DNA from: Aurelia coerulea
Lineage: Eukaryota; Cnidaria; Scyphozoa; Semaeostomeae; Ulmaridae
Direction of reading: 5' to 3'
DNA length: 64,000 nt
Assembly: GCA_039566865.1 (NCBI GenBank)
Contig: CM076948.1
Location: forward strand, 25,729,001-25,793,000
Below, one piece after another: positions 1 to 39,000 of this stretch (positions are counted from its first letter, which is position 1; every line of letters begins with the position of its first letter). The notes below the pieces were generated by a model that ran no database searches, was not told the origin of the DNA, and saw nothing but the letters and a program-made list of their open reading frames with translations. The position numbers and the translations under genes were made by a program.

Positions 1-553
1 AACAATGTCACCAGAGAAAAGCCTCAGGGTTTTACTCTGTGACTATGTTTAAAATGTGTAGACCTAGGCAAGGCTGCAAGCCCTGTTGCAGTATTCTGCT
101 TTGTAGTCATAGTCAACAAAGAAAAAGGTTATTTCCAGTACTGAGCTACAACTAACGACAGTCTGACTTCGGTGTTTTCTGGAAATTACCTCAAAACAAT
201 AGAAAAACTAGGATGTAAATGAAAAGATGAGATCTCATAGGTTGGTAACTAGCCTATTGTATTCGATACTTTGGCAAAACAATGGATTGTTCAGGTTTTT
301 TGCCCTATTTCTAGGCGGGCGCGCGCCATATACTCTAAAGTACCGAATAAATGGGGAGGGGGTGAGAATAATCAGGATGGCTGGAAATAGTTCGATATAA
401 TAAGAGGGGTTGGAACAGAAGTGGGGGGTTGGAAAAGTTTTCAAAAATTAACATGCCGGAGGGACGATTATTCGGTACTCGAGAATAGCTCAGATCAGTC
501 ACTTTAAGTTAGAGAGAACAGACACTGAAAATATCAAATAAAATGATACTTAC
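1..553. other. CMIP intron 13, no recognised content
   Basis: Contains a CA/AT-rich stretch and a GC-rich patch near 315-328, but I recognise no exon, transposon end or repeat shared with the rest of the window. Confidence 0.5.
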
Positions 554-28463
<27,910 letters not shown>

Positions 28464-29717
28464 GTCGAAAATATTCCCTTGGCTGGTTGATTAAATCGCT
28501 GTGAAATACAAGTGAGGATGATCGCTGATAATCAAGGCATAGCAAGACGGGATTTAAAAAGAGATAGTCTTCATCTTAAAGCTAAAAAGTGAACAAGATT
28601 TCTTTCCTTTCCTTCACCGTTCGTTCGCTGTTTTACGTTCTACGCAGCTTGCAACAACATTGATCAACCACGCAGATTCTCTATTGTTTTCATTTATGCC
28701 ACGCAGAACATGCGGGCCACGCAAATTTTACACGTAATTACTAATCGAAACTGTTAAACTGGTTAGGCCTAAGCTTTCACAAAAGACTGAGAAACTAATA
28801 CGGCAATTTTAGAACTTTTCTACCCTTCAACTTCGAATAGTTTTTTCCTGCATTCCTCCATACAATACATTTCTAGGCCAATTCCCATGCTTATTTTAGT
28901 GAATAGGCTTGGTGAATAAGCGGAAAAATTGGTTCAATATTCAGGCCTAGATGCTTAGGCATCATATCGTTTAGTTTCACTTTTGCTGTTCCCATTTCAT
29001 GACAAGAAATTGTTCCTTTCCTTCGCCGTTCGTCCGTAGTCTAACGCAGTTTCGTCATTGTCTGTATTTATGCCACGCGAGCAACGCACGTTTCAACGCC
29101 AATGAACGCCAACGCTTCCATGACACGCTAACTACACATATCTTTAGCAGTTCTTACAAGCAACCCTCCTGTATGAAAATACAAGGCCATGTAATAGCCA
29201 TGTTACAAGCCTTGTAGTTATGGCCTTGTAACCTTGTTATAGCCTAGCATAGCCTTGCTGTAACCTTGTAAATGGCTTGAAAAATGCTAATTAGCCTTGT
29301 AGAACCCTTGTGGAAACTTTGTGTTAGACTGGTTGCAGCTTGGAATCTTACTGATAGCCTTGTAACTTTCTTCCAAGGTTAGTACAAGGTCTTAACAAGG
29401 TCATACTCCCTTCTACAAGGCTAATACTTGGCCTGTACAAGGCCAAGTTTAGCCTTGTATTTTTGTACAGGCTTTTACCTTTCATTAGAAACTCGTTGTA
29501 AGAAACCAAGCTATTAGGTCAATAAAACACTAGGCCTAAGGTACAAGAAACTATTATCAAGAAAATATCTGTATTAGTGTATTGGACAACAAAAAAGTTC
29601 CTCAAATTCTATATTCCTTTCAAGTTAGTTTAATCAGTCATTTGATTATTCAAATTTGCTTATTTTGGCATCCTTTGGATACGTACAATTTACACATTTA
29701 CACTTCCTAGTATCGTT
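28464..29717. other. CMIP upstream region
   Basis: Presumed 5' UTR and promoter; no TATA box can be assigned. A diverged duplication is visible: TTCCTTTCCTTCACCGTTCG..ATTTATGCCACGC near 28605-28695 and TTCCTTTCCTTCGCCGTTCG..ATTTATGCCACGC near 29012-29078. The CCTTGTA array follows. Confidence 0.5.
29171..29476. mobile_element. Motif-array TIR element (CCTTGTA type)
   Basis: Ends TGTATGAAAATACAAGGCCA and AGCCTTGTATTTTTGTACA are inverted. About a dozen copies of GCCTTGTA fill the left part and several TACAAGGC the right part. No coding capacity. Confidence 0.75.
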
Positions 29718-29909
29718 AACAAGTACAGATTTTGTAACACAATAGCATGAATTTCTTTCGTTGACACCTGAATTCAAAGCGATTAGCGATTGCAGACAAA
29801 GGAAATTCTCTCAACCAGTAATTCAACACAAAAAAAAGTTTCTCTGAAACCCAGATAAACAAGGGCAGGTTTTGTAACACAATAGCATGAGATGCTTTTG
29901 CTGACACCT

Positions 29910-30383
29910 TTCATTTTCATTTCATTTTAAATTCTTTATACACGGTGGCCCCATCAACCAAGAGTGGCTGCTTTTCAGGGGGCCGTGGCAAAAACCTACT
30001 TACAATACTACCAAAATTAGAAATAAAAAGAATATTTACAATGTTAAATTAGAATAAATGAAAAATTAAAAGCTATTTACATTTCAGTCTACATTTAAAA
30101 GTAGACAGAGAGGGGGCTAGCTTGACTTCATGCTCCAACTCATTCCAAAGCTTTGATCCACGGAACGAAAATGCTTTTTGGCCATTGCTTGTTTTCATTC
30201 GTGGAGCAAGCAAGTCAGTCTCAGAATTTCTCAAATTTACAATCTCCCTTGTCGAGTTTCTCGTGAATAGAGTAGAGAGGTAAGTGGGCGCGAGACCACT
30301 TATTGATTTGAAAACAATGGTAGCCGTCTCTTGTTTGATCATGTCGTGGACTGTCGGCCATTTGAGCTCTTTTATCAAGTTTG
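29910..30383 (-). mobile_element. 5'-truncated LINE inside palindrome F1
   Basis: The minus strand encodes a polymerase C-terminus (SFRGSKLWNELEHEV, LSTFKCRLK), a different family from the 1.0-kb LINE. It splits the host palindrome between GACACCT and GAATTCAAAG. Confidence 0.82.
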
Positions 30384-30842
30384 CTGAATTCAAAGCGATT
30401 AGTGGCTGCAGACAAAGGAAGTTCTCTCGACCATAAATTCAAAACAAACAAAGCCGCAAAAGTTTCTCTGAAACCCAAGTAGCTAGCGCGCCCGTTGTGC
30501 ATTCCAGAAATTGTTTTTAAGAGCAAACATGAGCATATATCGAAAGAAGAAGGATATATTTACACATCTGCCTCGGGAATTTTATTTCTTTGGTTCAGAA
30601 GCTGAGCAGGGAGTATTTTCATTACATCAAAAATAAGACAAATGAATCGCCTCGTCTCCCAATCGGCTTTTGAACCAAGCAAATTAAATGCCCAAGGTTT
30701 CAGGAGCCATGTGTAGATATATCCTTCTTCTTTCGATATATACAGATGTTTGCTCATAAAAACAATTTCTGGAATGCACCACGAGCGAGCTAGCTACCTG
30801 GGTTTCAGGAAAACTTTTGCGGCTCTGCTTCTGCTCGTTTCG

Positions 30843-30967
30843 AATTACTTTTTCATCCTTTTCAGTAATTTATTTGAATGGGCAGGAAGCTACTTGAAGC
30901 TAATTTAAGCCCCATATGCATGCTGCATTCGGGCATAGGACCCCTAGTTTAACGTCCCTTCCGGAGA
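30843..30967 (-). mobile_element. Inverted SINE copy inside palindrome F1
   Basis: The complement reads GGAAGGGACGTTAAACTAGG, ATGCAGCATGC, TTAAATTAGCTTCAAGTAGC and an A-rich tail, matching 57598-57720. Confidence 0.75.
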
Positions 30968-31600
30968 CTGGTTGAGAGAATTTCCTTTGTCTGTGATCGC
31001 TAATCGCTTTGAATTCAGGTGTCAACAAAAGAAACTCATGCTATTGTCTTACAAAATCTCTCCTTGTTAGTATCGCTTTGTATTTACCAGTCGCGGGTCC
31101 CTCAGAGAGATTGCTCTTTTGTATGGTTTATAACAAATTGAGCAATTCCTTAGTAGGAGGAGGAGAAGAGAATAGACATGCTTTTTTTTATTCATATTAA
31201 AATATTACAATAAATCTTACATTCTACTATACGTTCCTGATTACTATACTACACTACAGGGACGATACCATGGGGAGCGAAAGACTATGACTACCCCATG
31301 AATAGACATGTAACTGACCGTTAAGTGTTCTATCTATACTCTCTTATACGAAAATGTCAAGGTCTGCTGAATAGCTCCTGAACTAAGGTGAACACAATCC
31401 ATGCGGCAGATGTTTACATCTATCCTTCTTATTTCGATATATATTCGTGACTTCACTTCAAAACCAATATTCGCTTGCACAACGCGACATCTAGCCACAC
31501 TAGTTTCACATCGCAGCAACAAGGACAGATTTGGTAAAACAATGAAATGAGTTGCTTTTGATTGACACCGCAATTAAAAGCGATTAGCGATCGCAGACCA

Positions 31601-31932
31601 GGGATGGCGGAAACATATGTTTACCAAAAGTTAAAACAATGAGGTTTGGAACAGAAACTGTGCGGTTCCTCGGGCAGAAGCTCTGGAGGACACTACCTGC
31701 CGACATAAAGGAATCTGAATCTCTTTCAATGTTTAAAAGAAGAATTAAAACGTACACGGTTAGCTGTGACTGCAGACTATGCAAGCGTTATGTAGAAAAC
31801 TTAGGGTATATTTAATTTCTTTTTGTATTTTTTGTTTTTAATTGTAGTTGGCCTAAATTAGCACCGTTGTGCTATTGTATATTGTAAATAGCCAACGTTA
31901 AATAAATTGAATAAAAAAAAAAAAAAAAAAAA
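31601..31932 (+). mobile_element. Young 5'-truncated LINE with poly(A) and target duplication
   Basis: The plus strand encodes a polymerase C-terminus (LWRTLPADIKESESLSMFKR, then CDCRLCKRY), the same family as at 1.0 kb. It ends in TTGTAAATAGCCAAC and about 20 A. AGACCA lies at both borders (31595-31600 and 31933-31938). The host palindrome resumes exactly afterwards. Confidence 0.9.
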
Positions 31933-32030
31933 AGACCAAGGAAATTCTCTCAACCAGTAATTCAAAACAAGCAAAGCCGCAAAAGTTTATCTGAAACCCA
32001 GGTAGCTAGCTCCCTTGTTGTGCATTCCAG

Positions 32031-32273
32031 TAATAGACCTTTTAGCTATTCTATAAAAGAGCCTGGATCGAGCGTTATTTTTATACACGAGGTTCGATAG
32101 AGTGGCGTTAGAGCTTCTATCAATATTGTGCATATTCGAAAATTCTACAAAGACTTTGTAGAATTTTCGAATTTGCACAATAGTGATAGAAGCTCTTAAC
32201 ACCACTCTATAGAGCCTCGCATATAAAAATAACGCTCGATCCAGGCTCTTTTGTAGAATAGCTAAAAGGTCTA
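32031..32273. mobile_element. Near-perfect palindromic MITE nested in F2
   Basis: About 115-base arms fold back: AATAGACCTTTTAGCTATTC pairs with GAATAGCTAAAAGGTCTATT, and TCGAAAATTCTAC with GTAGAATTTTCGA at the centre. Same family as 10.6 and 11.4 kb. Confidence 0.9.
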
Positions 32274-32343
32274 TTGCTTTTAAGAGCAAATATGAGCATA
32301 GATCGAAAAAAGAAGAATATATATACACATCTGCCTCGGGCAT

Positions 32344-32349
32344 TTTATT
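32344..32349 (-). promoter_or_regulatory. Candidate INTS8 polyadenylation hexamer
   Basis: AATAAA on the minus strand, 534 bases past the INTS8 stop and inside palindrome F2. I find no AATAAA or ATTAAA closer to the stop. Use of this site is an inference. Confidence 0.3.
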
Positions 32350-32882
32350 CATTTGGTTCAAAAGCCGATTGGGAGGCGATTCAATTCTCTTATGTTTTTG
32401 GGTGTGTAATTAAAACACTTACTGCTCAGCTTCTGAACAAAAGAAATAAAATGCCCGAGGTAGATGTGTAGATATATTCTTCTTCTTTCGATATATGCTC
32501 ATGTTTGCTCTTAAGAACAACTTTTGGAATGCACAGCGATCGCGCTAGCTACCTGGGTTTCAGAGAAACTTTTGCGGCTTTGTTTGTTTTGAATTACTGG
32601 TTGAGGGAGTTTCCTTTGTTTGCAATCGCAAATCGCTTTGAATTCAGGTGTCAACAAAAGCATCTCGTTCAATTGTGTTACAAAACCTGTCCTTGTTCGC
32701 TACGCGGGTTTCACATCGCAGCTTCATTTGGGACACTCTGTATATGAAACAATACATGGTATGCAAGATACAAGATGGAGTTTTCGCTGGCATTGCCATC
32801 CTCGTTCAGTAAACTTTCTGATATCAGTTCAACACAGTTGAGCAGTGACTGTGACATTATGATTCTGCTTTGTTTACATTAA

Positions 32883-33014
32883 CTAAGTCAAAACATTAGC
32901 CCAAAAGTATTTGGTCAAAAATCTCAGAAACATGCATTTTTTCAAATCAGCAGTTTGTCTCAATGTGTCAGGGCTGTTACATGAATTCAGTTCTGGCTGG
33001 CTTATCGTCTTTAC
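32883..33014 (-). CDS. INTS8: INTS8 last exon w23 with stop
   Basis: 43 codons and TAG. SQPELNSCNSPDTLRQTAD matches human GQTELNASNPEEVLQLAAQ; the last dozen residues end in KYFWANVLT, slightly longer than human. Acceptor is GTTCTCCAG. The 3' UTR runs leftwards; the nearest AATAAA that I find lies inside a transposon at 32344-32349. Confidence 0.92.
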   Translation of the reverse strand, partial: VKTISQPELNSCNSPDTLRQTADLKKCMFLRFLTKYFWANVLT

Positions 33015-36000
33015 CTGGAGAACAAGAAAAAAAACAGTTATAACGCCATCCAAGTAAAGTCTAATGGCTTTTGTTTTCCGATTATCCACGGTTTCAAATA
33101 AATCTCAGGAGACAATATTTGAGGATTACGAGAATCAGCCCGTAACAACAAGTGGAATTTCGCAAAACAAAGGATATAGGATTGACTAAGAAAACGCGAT
33201 TTGATGGCCTCAAGAATATGTTTCATCACACCTTCTGTTTAGCTAACCATAGTGCTTTGCCTTCTCTGTTTTTACCCTAATTTGATTGAATGCACTCAAC
33301 AACAGTGTGAAATCTGTTCTTCTGAAAGACAAATCGCTTCGTCTTCTCGGAAACCTAAACACAGAATTTTCGTGGCAAAACACAGAAGTATAAAAGAGAC
33401 GAATTGCAAAATTTCCCAAATAAACTTATCAAATAACGTTTGGTGCCCATTGCAAACAAAAACAAAGAGTTGAATGTTACCAAGTATTTTGTGTTTCTGT
33501 GAGACAGAAATTTTAAACAAAACGATTATTAATCAACATATCACAGACATTCATAAACTATGGTTTTCTGAAAACTACTATTTTCGCTCTATCAGTCTTG
33601 GAGTGAAAGTTAGTCGAGGGAGATCAATAGCTAACTCAAGAGCTGTAAAAGCAGTTACAAATTCAAAGACATTTCAAGAAGTTGCAACATGTCTAAGGGC
33701 CTGTTTATATGAGGAAAGACACCTCAACTGCTGGGCCCGGGGTTGGCAGGCGACGTTAGTTTCAGCCACTGTTAATCTGAGATTTGTTACCTTACTTGCC
33801 AGCACCGGGGCTGTGAGGCGAGGTGGATTAAAATCTCTCGATTGCTACTATAATAGAATTTTGACAATTTTTCACAAGGTACAAGCATGAGAAATAGGAC
33901 ACTAAGTGTGCATCAGTGTGAAATTTCTATCAGTAGCGAGCCACCTTAACCAACTGTTTTTGTTTATTTTGAACTTATTTTTACTTGGTAGTGAGCCACC
34001 TTATCGCTGTTTCATGATTTTGAAATTTTCAGTAATGAGACACCCTAAATGCAGATCCACCTTAAAGCACATATGTCACATTAGTAATTGGTTAATACGA
34101 CAAATAAGGTTGGAGTGGAATTCCGTTGTTTCGTGACCTTTTATTTCTGTTTCATGAATTTTTATTGCAATGAAAATTCAGCCTCGATCCTGTGCTTTGT
34201 AATAAACAATAGAGAGAATTGTATTGCATGAACCAATCAGCTTCATGACATATGCCCTTTAAGCTTAAAGGAATTGTGGAGACCAAAGACTTCTTAATAA
34301 TGCAAGGATTAAGGATAATGCAAGGATTAAGAAGTCTTTGGTCTCCACTACTAATGACTTTAGCACAATTGTGCGATAACAAAGGGCCGTCAGCAGTTTG
34401 TCAGCATAGCGTTAACGCTCAGCTATTTATATGGACTCAATTCCTTTAAACCTCACTGAGTGCTCTGAGCATAGCCTGCGTGCAAACTCTCACGCGAAAA
34501 TTGAAAAGAGGAGAAAAATGTTTCCCTTCTTTTAAATATTCACGTGATAGTCTGCACTCTGCACGCAGGCTATCTCACCATGGCTCCAGCATTGTGCTTA
34601 ATGACGTCACTACGCAGTTGTCGCAGATTGTAATACGTAATTTCACAGAGAAAAGTAAACAAAATTGGGAAAACATGCGATACAGCGATACACCATTCAT
34701 GACAGTGTTTCATTTTAATTTATCATGTTCGGGATACTGCGAACTCCCCCTTTTGTAAATCACAATGAAAAAGACGTTAACCCTGATTGGCTTGCTGAAC
34801 AATGGAATGGGCGAATATCTTTGGGGCATGCGCGAATTCACAAAGGAAAAACGAAGAAGGACCCTGCAATCGCTAGTGCGCATATTCCAAAGCGCTTAAA
34901 CGGGGGTCTAGCTCTTCTGGAGAAAATCCGTAAGACTTTCACTCATAGTACAGTAAGAACCCGCAAAATAGAAACCACTTTATAAGAAACCTCAGGCTGA
35001 TTTTTTCGAGAAATGGTGCCTTCATATAAGAAACTTCTCAGCCTGATTTTAGGAAGGTTTCTTATTGGAGGAAACCAAATAAATTGATATTTAATGATCT
35101 TTGTTAAAATCAGGTGCCAAACATTTTTAGAGATTTTATCCAAAAGCATCTCTATCTGTATACTTGGTATGAATGATATGGTTGAGTAATTTTAGAGGTA
35201 ACAAGAACATACCGTTCGATAGTGTTTGCTCTGGGTTTGTTTAAATATTTAAGTTGAAATCACTGAAGGTTTCTTAACCATGTGATAAGAAACCTTTCAG
35301 CCTGTTTCCAGATTAATGACCTCATAAAAGAAAGTAAATGGGCTGTTTTGAAAAAACAGGTTTCTATTTTGCGAGTTCTTACTGTATCTCGAACAAAAAA
35401 CCTATGCTGTGGAAATCTGTTTCTTCGCTTCAGACAACTATTTCCCAGCTTTGATAAAGAAGTGTGAAAAATAACAGTGTTTAAAAACTATAAATGAAAT
35501 ACACATACCGCTTTTTGCTTCTTTTCCACTTCACCTCTTTTCGCGTGTGCATCTGATCATTTTAATCAAGGAATCAGACATGGAACTGATGTAAGAGTGA
35601 GTTTATAGATGTAATTATTATTAATTGAGTTTACGGAATTAATTTGAAGATCGTCAATGCTTTTCGCAGTATGCTTCAAAACCAGACAGCCCTAAGAAGA
35701 GCTAAGATCAACAAGGGCACATTTTGTAATACAATAGCAACAGTAGCGTTTGATTGACACCTCAATTCAAAGCCATTAGGGACTGCAGACAAAGGAAATT
35801 CTCTCAACCAGCAATTCAAAACAAAGAAGGCCACAAATGTTTCCCCGAAACTAGTAGGGCAAACTCTCGTCTTGTGCAAGCGAAAGGTTGTTTTTACGAG
35901 AATTTACGTGCTTATAACGAAAAAAGAAGGGTAAATCTAAAGTTCTGTCTGGCGGATTTTGTTTATTTGATTCAGAAGCCGAGCAGAGGGCATTGTAATT

Positions 36001-39000
36001 ATCGCGCATTTAGGGCTTAAATGAAACGATTATAAAACAGCTCCTAAATCAAACAAGCAAAATCCGCCAGACATAACTTTAGATTTACCCTTCTCCTTTC
36101 GTTAAGAGCACATAACTTCTCTTAAAAACCACCTTTCGCTTGCACAAGGCGAGAGTTTGCCCTGCTAGTTTCGAGGAAAATTTTGCGGCGTTGTTTATTT
36201 TGAATTACTGGTTGACAGAATTTCCTTTGTTTGCAGTCGTTAATCGCTTTGAATTGTGGTGTCAATCAAACGCAACTGTTGCTATTGTAGTACAAAAATC
36301 TGCCCTTGTTGCTAAGATCAGCTAGCTGTGCCTGGAAAATAATTTAGTCATTGATGTAATCGCTAAAAAATAAAGTTGAAGATCACCTTACAATACAATG
36401 TTGGTGATTTTTGAAACTGGAGTATTTTTTTGGGACTCCCAGTAGGTTCCTTTTTTTATAAACAATTAAAAGGAGAAGAATACTCAACAACTACTGTGCC
36501 TATCAAGACGGGAATAGACATTAGGTCATCGGAGCTCCCACCATGAAAGGCACAAAGTAGGTTCTTTAATACTATATCAACATTTTGAAAGATTAGGAAC
36601 CCATGCTGCTTGACCTCGTCCTGTACTGAAAATAATTAGGAATCACGGAATTATATAATCATTGACTTCGTTTTGTCCCGTCAGATGCTCACAAAAATAT
36701 TGCATAATTTCTTGCAGCTGCGACAACTCAGAAATCAATCAAAAGCCAACTCGAAACTTGATTATTATGCATGGGATTCTTGTTTCTGTTGACAGGAAAA
36801 CAGTAGCCTGAAAATACACTCATCTTTTACGAGAAACCAAGACCACATTTTGTATTCTTTCGTATTGTTTTGTGTTTTGCTTTGTATGTAGTAGAGTTTT
36901 GATCTGTTACAAAGTTGTTACAGTTCAAGAGCAGCAAGGACAGATAATGTTACAATAGGATTCGCTACTTTTTATTGACACCTGGATACAAAGCAATTTG
37001 TGATTGCAGACAAAGGGAATTCCATGCTCGGTTGGTCAAGACATAAAAAAAACCAAGCAAGGCGCAAAAATTTCCCTGAAAGCCGGGTCGCTAGCTCGCT
37101 CGTTGTGCATTCCAGAAATGGTTTTAAAGAGCAAATATTAGCACACATCGAAAGAAGAAGGATGTATCTAAACCTCTGCTTCGGGTATTATATTTATTTT
37201 GTGCAGAAGCCAATTGGATGGGGATTCAATTCTCGTACTTTCTAGGTGTAATTAAAACACTTACTGCTCAGCTTCTGTACGAAAAAATTAAAATGCCCGA
37301 GGCAGAAGTTTAGATCTATCCTTCTTTCGATATGTGCCAATATTTGCTCTTAAAAACCATTTCTGGAATGCACAACGAGCGAGCGACCCGGGTTTTAGAG
37401 CAATTTTTGCGGCTTGATTTGTTTTTGTTTATATCTTGACCAACCGAGCATGGAATTCACTTTGTCTGCAATCACAAATTGCCTTGTATCTAGGTGTCAA
37501 TAAAAAGTAGCGAGTCTTACTGTAACATTATCTGTCCTTGTTTTCAAGAGCGTTTACTTTGCTTCAGCATACTATTTTTCTACCGGGTGCGCCAAAATAA
37601 ACTATGAAATTTGGCAATCCATGATAAATTGTACACTGGACCGATTTTGAAAATTTATGACTTAGTCTTTAGCAAAAACCCCGAGTAAAAACCATCCCCA
37701 GTCGAAAGGCCATTGCTCCCTAAATATCAAGGCAAGAATATTGACAAGATATATCATTAAATGCTGGACATGTCCAAATTAATCAAGAATTTTTCTGACT
37801 GAAATCGGCCACTCCATTTTTGAAATTATGAGGGATCTTCTCAAGAAAACCTTTCGAAGAAACCTTCAAAACAGGCCTAAAATCATTGACTAAATTTTTC
37901 TACTTTTTCTGCCTTACAGCAATGGCTTTTAAGGTCTTTATATACTTTAGTCCTTGCTATCCCTCTGGGAGGATAAATGTCATCTCTTGTAGACACGATT
38001 TGAAGAAATTCGAGAAAAACATACTTTCGAGCGATTTGAACCTCTCTAAAGGACAACATGTGCTAAAATTTGTCTGAGTCATTGCTGTGAGGCATATTGG
38101 GAAAATTTTGGTCGTGATTTTAGACACATTTAGAAGGCTTCCTGAAGAGGACATCTCGAGAAAATCCCTCATAATTTCAGAACGGACTGGCCGATTTCAG
38201 CCAAGTAAATTTTAAAATGGATTTAAACATGTCCAGCATTGCAAAATATATTTGTCGACATCATCGTCTTCATATCCAGAAAGCAATGGGCTATCAAACG
38301 GGGATAGTTTTTTTACTCAACCCAGTAGATTTCATCAAACGACCAACTTTTACTGACTCACACGGTACGCGTTTACGTGTTTATTCATGCAATCACAGGT
38401 CGGAAAACGTGTCGCAAACACGCATGGCATCCTAACGATATCAACAGACCGTTGAAAGCTGTACGATGCGCATCAAGGCTCGCATGTGGGTAATATAATT
38501 TTGTAATCTTTCCTGGCTGGCTTCCGGCCTTTCCCACAATCATGTCGGTTAGTATATGAATGACGTCACAACACCACACAATAATAGACAATGGACAATT
38601 TCATTTAATTCTTCATTATTTAACCACAGTAGCGCCGGCAGTCTGTGGGGACTGCTTTACAGGGGACCATGCAATGATTACAAAGTAAAAAACTAAATTA
38701 CAAATTCTGTCATCTACTGTAACTTAGCTGATAATAAATTTAAATAAAACTGCCCATAACCGATTAAAGCACCGATTTAACCGACTAAACAAAAAAAAAG
38801 AAAGAAAATTAAACACAACCCTCTGCAATTTCTCGTTCAATCTCTTTCGTGGTTTATTGTTCATCAATGACCTGCATTCATTGCAAGCTGGCAGAAAAGG
38901 ATACAAATTAAAAACTCCAAAATTGTTGGATCCCAGATACAATCATACGTTGTGTCAATGACATCACAACTGAAAAAGAAAACAATATTTATTGAAGTAA

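Larger units (their letters stand above)
29718..31068. mobile_element. Long palindrome family, copy F1 (compound)
   Basis: Ends AACAAGTACAGATTTTG and the diverged complement near 31060. Flanked by AGTATCGTT (29709-29717) and AGTATCGCT (31069-31077), a 9-base duplication with one change. A second start of the same family lies inside at 29855. A LINE (29910-30383) and a SINE (30843-30967) are inserted in it. Without insertions it is the same palindrome as at 35.7, 36.9 and 44.1 kb. Confidence 0.8.
31518..32697. mobile_element. Long palindrome family, copy F2 with two insertions
   Basis: Left end AACAAGGACAGATTTGG and right end CTGTCCTTGTT. The left arm is split by a LINE (31601-31932) and then by a palindromic MITE (32031-32273). 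The flanks are not a clean 9-base repeat, although TTTCACATCGCAGC occurs on both sides (31504 and 32708). Confidence 0.8.
33015..35508. other. INTS8 last intron
   Basis: Holds a diverged inverted partner (33250-33370) of 62590-62700, a fragment starting GGGCCTGTTTATATGAGG at 33699, a hairpin at 34273-34350 and two MITEs. A 138-codon plus-strand open frame at 33474-33890 overlaps the repeat fragment and is not credited as a gene. Confidence 0.5.

Noticed and set aside
33474..33890. 138-codon plus-strand open frame in the last INTS8 intron
   Set aside because: Its second half runs through a repeat beginning GGGCCTGTTTATATGAGG, and the first half shows no domain.
38872..38904. Longer INTS8 exon w21 ending at the GTCATT donor
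   Set aside because: The extension (ICILFCQLAMNAG) has no counterpart in human INTS8, whereas the GTATCC donor gives the exact join to AHAKRGE.
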